Of a DNA stretch of 5,700 nt, positions 1 to 4,633 are shown one piece after another (the first letter of the stretch is position 1; the number at the start of each line of letters is the position of its first letter). The translations under genes were made by a program, and so were the position numbers. Under the pieces are notes generated by a model, which did no database searches, was not told the DNA's origin, and was given only the letters and a program-made list of their open reading frames with translations. Origin of the DNA: Streptosporangiaceae bacterium (lineage in GTDB: Bacteria > Actinomycetota > Actinomycetes > Streptosporangiales > Streptosporangiaceae); contig JASHXW010000092.1 of the NCBI GenBank assembly GCA_030043395.1, forward strand, positions 1 to 5,700. Direction: 5' to 3'.

Positions 1-172
1 ACCCCGCATGCTTCGGATAAAACCGACAAACTCGCGACGTAACCCTTGTTGCCTCGCAAACAGTCATACTGCTGCTATGCAGGGTATTTGCTAGATACCA
101 TGCAAGATCTTGCGCCAGTAGTCAGGCGGTCATGATCCATCAGATTGGTTTGCGGCGGACGGAACCGGGTCC
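1..172. promoter_or_regulatory. Upstream control region of the STAND/TPR gene
   Basis: This stretch is visibly richer in A and T than the following gene and carries no recognisable coding sequence. It holds a perfect 12-bp palindrome at 102-113 and a short inverted repeat at 83-87 / 95-99 (GGTAT and ATACC, 7-base loop). Weak -10-like hexamers occur (CATACT at 65-70, TAGATA at 92-97), but none has a convincing -35 at the right spacing, so no promoter is assigned. In frame 2 the reading is open from the window edge to a TAG at 92-94, and in frame 1 to a TAA at 40-42. Either could be the tail of an upstream gene, but neither peptide is recognisable. Confidence 0.4.
102..113. promoter_or_regulatory. 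Perfect 12-bp palindrome, candidate operator
   Basis: GCAAGA is followed directly by its reverse complement TCTTGC, with no spacer. The centre lies about 65 bases upstream of the ATG at 173, in the AT-rich leader. This is the position and symmetry expected of a site for a dimeric repressor or activator. The binding protein is unknown and chance occurrence is possible, so an operator role is inference. Confidence 0.3.
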
Positions 173-2566
173 ATGCCTGAGGTGACGTGGCCGATCCGCT
201 CTGGCCCGCTTCCCGTGGCCGAGGACAGCGTCAGTCCGCGGCCGGAGACTGGCCACGGGCTGGACGCCGTTACCGCTGAGCAACTGCAGGGAGCGCTAGA
301 AAGCACGGCGGACCTCACGGCCCTGGTCGGGCCGAGCGGATACGGCAAGACCTGCCTGGCAGCCGGATCATTGCTGGCAAGTTCCCGTTCTGGTGGCCGG
401 GACCTGCATGTGTGGGTCAACGCGTCGAGTCCTTCAGCGGTGATGACCGGGTACGCCCTGGCGGCATCCGACATCGGGCTGGCCGACAGGCGGACGCCGG
501 CCGGGGCCGCCGCCGAGAAGTTCCTCGACTGGCTGAGCCAGACCGACCGGCAGTGGCAAGTTGTGCTCGACAACGTGACCGACCCGTCCGGACTTCGCGG
601 GCTTTGGCCAGCGGGCTCCGCCGGGCAGGTGCTGCTCACCTGCCATCAGTCGGCCGATCTGTCCGAGCTGGCAGGCGCCCGGGTGTGCGAGGTCGGCGAG
701 TTCAGCCCGCGCGAGGCGCTGAGCTACCTGACCGCCAGGCTCTACGACCCCGAGAAGCGCGTGGGTGCCCTCGACCTCGCGGCCGACCTGCGCTATATGC
801 CTTTCGCACTCGGGCTGGCAGCAGCCACGATGAACAGCACTTCGCTCGACTGCCGCGGATATCGGCTGCTGCTCGCCAGCCGCAAGGACGAGTTGCTCGG
901 CGGGATGCCGCAGGCGGAGATCTACCCGGCAGACCTCGCCTGGGCTCTCGCACTCGAGCGGGCCGACCAGCACCCGCCAGCTGGCCTGGCCAGGATCGTG
1001 CTGACGCTGCTTTCGCTGCTCGACCCCGCAGGGACTCCTTCGGTGGCCGTCGCGACCCCGGCGGCCCTTGACTACCTCTCGCGCCACTCCCGCGGCATGC
1101 TGGTGGACGAGCGCCAGGTGTTCACCGCGATCAGCAATCTGGTCAGGGCAGGGCTCGCCACCGTCGACCGCCTGGCTGGCTTCGACCTAGTGGCCGTGCA
1201 TCCCGTCGTGTCGGAGACAGTCCGCAGGCTGATGCCCGGTGCCCTACTCGACGACGCGGCACAGGCCGCCGCCCAGGCCCTGCTCGAGGCATGGCCGCTG
1301 GCCGATACGCAGCCCATGCTCGAGCAGGCCCTGCGCGGCTGCGCTGGCTGGCTTGGCGGAATAGCAGGCGACCTGCTCTGGCTGCCCGAGCCCCATCGCG
1401 TGCTGCTACGGGCAGGGGCCAGCCTGACCGAGTCCGGCCTGGCCGGCCCGGCAGTGGCGTACTGGACGTCGATGCTCTCGGCCAGCGGGCGCGCGCTCGG
1501 CCCGGATCATCCGCAGACGATGTCGATCCGCGACCTGCTCGCCGAAGCGTGCGAGTCGGCCGGGCGCACCACCGACGCTGTGCGGATCATCGAGGCGGGC
1601 GTGGCGCAGCGTGAGCGGGCGCTGGGCCGCGATCATCCGGACACGCTGCGGGCCCGCGCCACGCTTGCGCGCACCTATCGCGAAGCCGCCATGTACGACG
1701 AGGCGGTGCGGGAGTACCGGCGCGTCATCACGGACTGCGAGTGGGTCTTTGGCCCCGTCCATGCCGACACGATGGCAGCCAGGAGCCAGCTCGCCAGCAC
1801 CTACCTGATGGCTGGCGAGCCTGACCAGGCCATCGAGTGCTACCACTCCAACGTGGCTGACTGGGAAAGCGCGCTCGGCGCCGAGCACCGCGAGGTCCTC
1901 ACCGAGAACCTGAACCTGGGCACCGCCTACCAGTCGGCCGGGCAGATCGACGAAGCCATCGCGATCTTCAGCAGGGTGCGGGAGGTGGCGGAGAAGAGCC
2001 TTGGCAAGGACCACCCGCAGGTCGCTACCGCCGCCAGCTACCTGGCCTTCGCCTACCGCAAGGCGGGGCGGCTGAAGGAGGCGATCGCCGCGTATCGCCA
2101 GGCGCTCGCCATCCGCCAGTCGGTGCTAGGCGCGGACGATCCGGAGACGCTGACCTCCATGGCGAACCTCGCGTCGTGCTATCACGCCGGGCACAAGATG
2201 AAGGACGCCATCCCGCTGTACGAGCACCTGCTGGCGGCCCGCGAGCGCGTCCAAGGTCGTGATCACCGGGACACGCTCACGGCCCTGGGGAACCTCGCCG
2301 GCGCCTATCACTCAGCTGGCCGGCTCGCTGACGCCTTGCCGCTTTACGAGCAGGCGCTCGCGGGCTTCGAGCGCGTGCTTGGGCCAGATCACCCAGACAC
2401 CCTGACATCGCGCGCGAACCTGGCAAATGCCTATTACATGGCGCGGCGGCAGAGCGACGCAATCACGGTATTTAAGAGAACAATTGCCGATTGCGAGCGG
2501 GCACTTGGCCCGGATCACCCGCTTACCAGGACAATAAGCGACAATCTTAAGTCCCTCACGCGGTAG
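173..2566 (+). CDS. STAND-type NTPase with NB-ARC-like core and C-terminal kinesin-light-chain-type TPR array
   Basis: The product has 797 residues. A leader of about 50 residues precedes a Walker A motif, GPSGYGKT (53-60), and a Walker B-like strand, VVLDNV (130-135). A VLLTCHQ strand (153-159) sits where NB-ARC proteins usually have an Arg-ending sensor motif; here there is His-Gln. MPFALGLAAA (209-218) resembles the GLPL motif, and a winged-helix-like region (about 270-355) contains VHPVV (342-346), resembling the MHD/HRLV position. From about 441 to 797 there are TPRs of the kinesin-light-chain type, each joined by an LGxDHPxT-like turn. The turn glycine recurs at 443, 485, 527, 569, 611, 653, 695, 737 and 779, exactly every 42 residues. 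Such proteins are signal-dependent switches in which the repeats sense a ligand and ATP drives oligomerisation. No TIR, nuclease, protease, DNA-binding or membrane segment is seen, so the output is unknown. ATG 173 follows a weak GGACGGAA; a stop at 119-121 and no in-frame start in between rule out a longer protein. The last 45 or so codons include rare AGA and ATA. A cytoplasmic location is inferred. Confidence 0.9.
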   Translation: MPEVTWPIRSGPLPVAEDSVSPRPETGHGLDAVTAEQLQGALESTADLTALVGPSGYGKTCLAAGSLLASSRSGGRDLHVWVNASSPSAVMTGYALAASDIGLADRRTPAGAAAEKFLDWLSQTDRQWQVVLDNVTDPSGLRGLWPAGSAGQVLLTCHQSADLSELAGARVCEVGEFSPREALSYLTARLYDPEKRVGALDLAADLRYMPFALGLAAATMNSTSLDCRGYRLLLASRKDELLGGMPQAEIYPADLAWALALERADQHPPAGLARIVLTLLSLLDPAGTPSVAVATPAALDYLSRHSRGMLVDERQVFTAISNLVRAGLATVDRLAGFDLVAVHPVVSETVRRLMPGALLDDAAQAAAQALLEAWPLADTQPMLEQALRGCAGWLGGIAGDLLWLPEPHRVLLRAGASLTESGLAGPAVAYWTSMLSASGRALGPDHPQTMSIRDLLAEACESAGRTTDAVRIIEAGVAQRERALGRDHPDTLRARATLARTYREAAMYDEAVREYRRVITDCEWVFGPVHADTMAARSQLASTYLMAGEPDQAIECYHSNVADWESALGAEHREVLTENLNLGTAYQSAGQIDEAIAIFSRVREVAEKSLGKDHPQVATAASYLAFAYRKAGRLKEAIAAYRQALAIRQSVLGADDPETLTSMANLASCYHAGHKMKDAIPLYEHLLAARERVQGRDHRDTLTALGNLAGAYHSAGRLADALPLYEQALAGFERVLGPDHPDTLTSRANLANAYYMARRQSDAITVFKRTIADCERALGPDHPLTRTISDNLKSLTR
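1493..2506 (+). repeat. Array of eight in-register 126-bp TPR units (protein-level repeat)
   Basis: Within the STAND gene, eight consecutive units of exactly 42 codons are followed by the start of a ninth (LGPDHPLT). The repeated signature after each turn glycine reads PDHPQT, RDHPDT, PVHADT, AEHREV, KDHPQV, ADDPET, RDHRDT, PDHPDT and PDHPLT. The repeats are clear in protein but diverged in DNA, so they are old units and not a recent tandem duplication. The absence of any insertion or deletion across about 1 kb implies a regular superhelix under length constraint. Confidence 0.9.
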
Positions 2567-2584
2567 TCCAGCCAAGGCATCTCC

Positions 2585-2600
2585 CAGGCTTGACGGCCTG
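2585..2600 (+). terminator. Short hairpin after the STAND/TPR gene, possible weak terminator
   Basis: CAGGC, a six-base loop (TTGACG) and GCCTG form a 5-bp stem starting 18 bases after the TAG stop. There is no clear T-run after it, though actinobacterial terminators often lack one. A second GCCTG at 2606-2610 offers an alternative pairing. The stem is short, so confidence is low. Confidence 0.22.
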
Positions 2601-2742
2601 TTGTGGCCTGCGTGCATGCGATCGCTGTGACCGGTTTGCCCAGGGATTCAGCCCCGCCCGTACCGTCAGTTCGCGGTGTGATGGCCGGCATGCGCCCTTC
2701 TAGAGTGCGCATATTTCTCGTAATCTGTCTGCCTCATGACAG

Positions 2743-2770
2743 GACTAAAGGTAAGCTTCTTTACCTAGTC
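2743..2770. promoter_or_regulatory. Bulged inverted repeat in AT-rich island, candidate operator or RNA hairpin
   Basis: The left arm is GACT, then AA (bulge), then AGGTAA; the loop is GCTTCT; the right arm is TTACCT then AGTC. This gives 10 base pairs in total with a two-base bulge on one side. It lies 129-156 bases upstream of the GTG start of the glycosyltransferase and is followed by an AT-rich run. Its right arm overlaps a weak -35-like TTTACC (2760-2765), with TATTAA (2781-2786) as a poor -10 at 15 bases. It could be a repressor site, an mRNA leader hairpin, or a terminator for transcription from the left. Confidence 0.35.
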
Positions 2771-2883
2771 ATTGGCATTTTATTAATTTGCGCTCAGCAT
2801 TGGCGTCATCTTCGCCGGGCATGATCGTTAAGCCCCAACTGGGCGCAGACCGGCGCCCCGAGCCGCGCCGGCACCCGCGAGGC

Positions 2884-2890
2884 AAGGAGG
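2884..2890 (+). promoter_or_regulatory. Strong ribosome binding site that fixes a GTG start
   Basis: AAGGAGG is a near-perfect complement to the 3' end of 16S rRNA and lies 8 bases before the GTG at 2899. No comparable site precedes the in-frame TTG at 2788 or the in-frame ATGs at 2935 and 2959. This decides the glycosyltransferase start. Confidence 0.85.
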
Positions 2891-2898
2891 CGTTCGCT

Positions 2899-4029
2899 GT
2901 GAGCACCACAGGCTCGACTCTCACCCGAACACAGATGGCCCCGGTCGGGGCCCAGAAGATGCACATCGCAATGATCGCGCCACCCTATTTCGATGTGCCG
3001 CCGTCGGCATATGGCGGCATCGAGACGGTCGTCGCCGACCTGATCGACGCCCTCGTCGGACGCGGGCACAAGGTGACGCTGATCGGCGCCGGCCGTCATA
3101 CGACCAGGGCGCAGCGCTTCATTACCACCTATGAGGTCGGGACCGGTGACCGGCTCGGCGAGATCATGCCGGAGATGGTGCACGCGGCCAAGGTCGCCGG
3201 CATCCTCGACACGCTCGACGCCGACGTGATCCACGACCACACGACAGCTGGCCCGCTGATGGCAAGGGGGCGGCTGACGCCGACGGTGGTGACCGCGCAC
3301 GGCCCGGTGCACGGCGACCCGGGTGAGTACTACCGCGCGCTGGGGGAGAGCGTCCAGCTCGTCGCGATCTCCGACACGCAGCGGCGGACCGCGCCTGACC
3401 TCCCATGGACCGCCACGGTCCACAATGCCATCCGCGCGGAGACGTTCCCGTTCCGCGCGCAGAAGGAAGACTACGCGCTGTTCCTGGGACGGTTCCACCC
3501 TGACAAGGCACCGCACCTGGCGATCGATGCGGCCAGGGCGGTAGGGCTGCCGATCGTGCTGGCAGGCAAGTGCTCCGAGCCGATCGAGCGGGCGTACTTC
3601 CACCGGGAGATCGAGCCGCGTACCGGAAAGGACGTCACCATATTCGGCATCGCCGACTCGGTGGCCAAGCGGCGGCTGCTCTCCCGTGCCGCCTGCATGA
3701 TCTTCCCTATCGTCTGGGAGGAGCCGTTCGGCCTGGTCATGATCGAGGCGATGGTCTGCGGTACGCCGGTAGTCGCGCTGCGCCGCGGGGCAGTCCCCGA
3801 GCTGATCGCGGACGGGCAGACCGGGATCATCGTCGACGACGTGGAGCAGCTGCCTGACGCGATCGGCCAGGCGCGCAAGCTCGACCCGCGGGTCTGCCGC
3901 AAGCACGTCGAGGCGCGCTTCACCGTCGAGGTCATGGCGGAGGGCTACGAGGCCGTTTACCGGCGCTCGCTCACGATGGCCCCCGAGCCGTGGCTCACGG
4001 CGGCCGACCAGGCGCCGATCATCAGCTGA
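2899..4029 (+). CDS. Retaining glycosyltransferase, GT4 family (GT-B fold)
   Basis: The product has 376 residues and should transfer a sugar from a nucleotide-sugar donor with retention of configuration. The acceptor and sugar cannot be read from sequence. After about 20 linker residues the Rossmann-like acceptor domain opens with MHIAMIAPPYFDVPPSAYGGIE (split here as MHIAMIAPPY and FDVPPSAYGGIE, 21-42); the YGGIE glycine loop is typical of the family. The donor domain starts near FLGRFHPDKAPHLAIDAA (195-212), with Arg198 and Lys203 in the usual phosphate-binding positions, although the Gly usually following the Lys is Ala. It continues with FPIVWEEPFGLVMIEAM (269-285), which contains the E-x7-E motif (Glu275 and Glu283), and CGTPVVALRRGAVPEL (287-302). 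No signal peptide or membrane helix is seen, so it is probably cytoplasmic or peripheral. GTG 2899 is chosen from its ribosome binding site; a TTG at 2788 would add 37 unlikely residues. It is separated from both neighbours by spacers, so it is probably transcribed alone. Confidence 0.9.
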   Translation: MSTTGSTLTRTQMAPVGAQKMHIAMIAPPYFDVPPSAYGGIETVVADLIDALVGRGHKVTLIGAGRHTTRAQRFITTYEVGTGDRLGEIMPEMVHAAKVAGILDTLDADVIHDHTTAGPLMARGRLTPTVVTAHGPVHGDPGEYYRALGESVQLVAISDTQRRTAPDLPWTATVHNAIRAETFPFRAQKEDYALFLGRFHPDKAPHLAIDAARAVGLPIVLAGKCSEPIERAYFHREIEPRTGKDVTIFGIADSVAKRRLLSRAACMIFPIVWEEPFGLVMIEAMVCGTPVVALRRGAVPELIADGQTGIIVDDVEQLPDAIGQARKLDPRVCRKHVEARFTVEVMAEGYEAVYRRSLTMAPEPWLTAADQAPIIS

Positions 4030-4086
4030 CGGCTCGGATCCTCAGCTCACGTCGCATCCTGCGCTGACAGCGGCACCCATGTGACG

Positions 4087-4103
4087 GCCCGCGATGAGCG
4101 GGC
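4087..4103 (+). terminator. GC-rich perfect hairpin between glycosyltransferase and ybaK
   Basis: GCCCGC, a five-base loop (GATGA) and GCGGGC form a perfect 6-bp all-GC stem 57 bases after the glycosyltransferase stop. There is no T-run, but T-less hairpins are common terminators in actinobacteria. It lies just upstream of the proposed ybaK -10 box, so it could instead be an operator. The loop contains an in-frame ATG (4094) that would be an alternative but less likely ybaK start. Confidence 0.35.
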
Positions 4104-4112
4104 ACCGTGGCC

Positions 4113-4118
4113 TAGGCT
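4113..4118 (+). promoter_or_regulatory. Candidate leaderless promoter -10 box of ybaK
   Basis: TAGGCT fits the actinobacterial TANNNT -10 consensus and ends 8 bases before the ATG at 4127, so transcription would begin at or within two bases of the start codon. There is no Shine-Dalgarno-like sequence in the intervening TGCCCGGT. No good -35 is visible, which is common for such promoters. Confidence 0.5.
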
Positions 4119-4126
4119 TGCCCGGT

Positions 4127-4624
4127 ATGGCGGCCCGCGGGACTCGCGCGACTCAGGAGCTCATCAGGCTCGGCATCGCGCACAAGGTGCATCCTTACGC
4201 TCACGACCCTGCGTCAGCGTCGTACGGCGAGGAGGCAGCCGCGGCCCTCGGGGTGGCTCCGGAGCGGGTATTCAAGACGCTGGTCGCCAGCGTGGATGGC
4301 GCGCTGACCGTCGCGGTGGTTCCGGTGAGTGGTCAGCTCAGCCTCAAGGCGCTGGCCGACGCCGCTGGTGGCAAGCGGGCCGAGATGGCACGGCCCGCCG
4401 ACGCCGAGCGAGCCACCGGCTACGTGACTGGTGGCATCTCGCCGATCGCGCAGCGCAGGCGCCTGCCCGTGTTCGTCGATGCGACCGCGCAGTCCCATCC
4501 GAGCGTGTTCTGCAGCGCGGGACAGCGCGGCCTGCAGGTCGAGCTAGCTCCTGGCGACCTGGTCCTTGCGACCGGCGCCGTGATAGCCCCGCTCGCGGCC
4601 GAGTCGTCGGGAGCCGCTCAGTGA
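4127..4624 (+). CDS. ybaK: YbaK/EbsC-family Cys-tRNA(Pro) deacylase
   Basis: The product has 165 residues, close to the roughly 160 of the E. coli protein. The family hydrolyses cysteine mischarged onto tRNA(Pro) by prolyl-tRNA synthetase, a trans-editing step in the cytoplasm. Recognisable blocks in order are HPYAHDPASASYGEEAA (22-38), ALGVAPERVFKTLVA (40-54) with the conserved FKTL lysine at 50, the VAVVPVSGQLSLKALA segment (62-77), TGYVTGGISPIAQRRRLPVF (97-116), and the C-terminal QRGLQVELAPGDLVLATGA (133-151). The GGISP substrate-pocket loop is intact, but the Gly usually found two residues after the proline is Ala108. ATG 4127 is preferred because it matches the family length and the leaderless -10 box. 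ATG 4094 is in frame and would add 11 residues of unconvincing sequence. The gene stands alone and converges with the arylsulfotransferase-like gene. Family assignment is secure; exact tRNA specificity is inferred from homology. Confidence 0.92.
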   Translation: MAARGTRATQELIRLGIAHKVHPYAHDPASASYGEEAAAALGVAPERVFKTLVASVDGALTVAVVPVSGQLSLKALADAAGGKRAEMARPADAERATGYVTGGISPIAQRRRLPVFVDATAQSHPSVFCSAGQRGLQVELAPGDLVLATGAVIAPLAAESSGAAQ

Positions 4625-4633
4625 CGTCCCGCC

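Larger units (their letters stand above)
2567..2898. other. 332-base intergenic region without a convincing gene
   Basis: The first 130 bases are GC-rich and contain a short hairpin (2585-2600). Bases from about 2700 to 2800 form an AT-rich island that contrasts with the surrounding genome. It includes a bulged inverted repeat (2743-2770), the run TTTTATTAATTT (2778-2789), and a direct repeat CATTGGC at 2770-2776 and 2798-2804. Bases 2800-2898 return to high GC and end in the ribosome binding site of the glycosyltransferase. A 73-codon open frame at 2603-2824 lacks a ribosome binding site and recognisable content and is not called. The island most likely holds the glycosyltransferase promoter. 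Confidence 0.5.

Noticed and set aside
2..94. Possible C-terminal ends of an upstream gene (frame 2 open to TAG 92-94, frame 1 open to TAA 40-42)
   Set aside because: At most 30 residues, unrecognisable, and the composition is unlike the GC-rich genes in the window. Nothing distinguishes it from intergenic sequence.
1406..2014. 202-codon minus-strand open frame within the TPR region
   Set aside because: It is complementary to the periodic TPR coding sequence and shows only the mirrored repeat pattern. No independent domain or ribosome binding site.
1493..2506. 126-bp periodicity considered as a DNA tandem repeat or CRISPR-like array
   Set aside because: The period is entirely explained by 42-codon TPR units within one open frame. 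The DNA copies are diverged and there are no constant repeats with variable spacers.
2618..2625. GCGATCGC palindrome
   Set aside because: An 8-base GC-rich palindrome is expected often in such genomes, and nothing around it suggests a site.
2603..2824. Plus-strand 73-codon open frame with two hydrophobic stretches (possible small membrane protein)
   Set aside because: It has no ribosome binding site at its GTG, lies across a hairpin and the AT-rich control island, and the hydrophobic runs arise from AT-rich non-coding sequence. No family is recognised.
2806..3906. 366-codon minus-strand open frame opposite the glycosyltransferase
   Set aside because: The plus strand here encodes a clear GT4 protein with conserved motifs. 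The opposite frame is Arg/Asp/His-rich without recognisable domains, a typical shadow in high-GC DNA.
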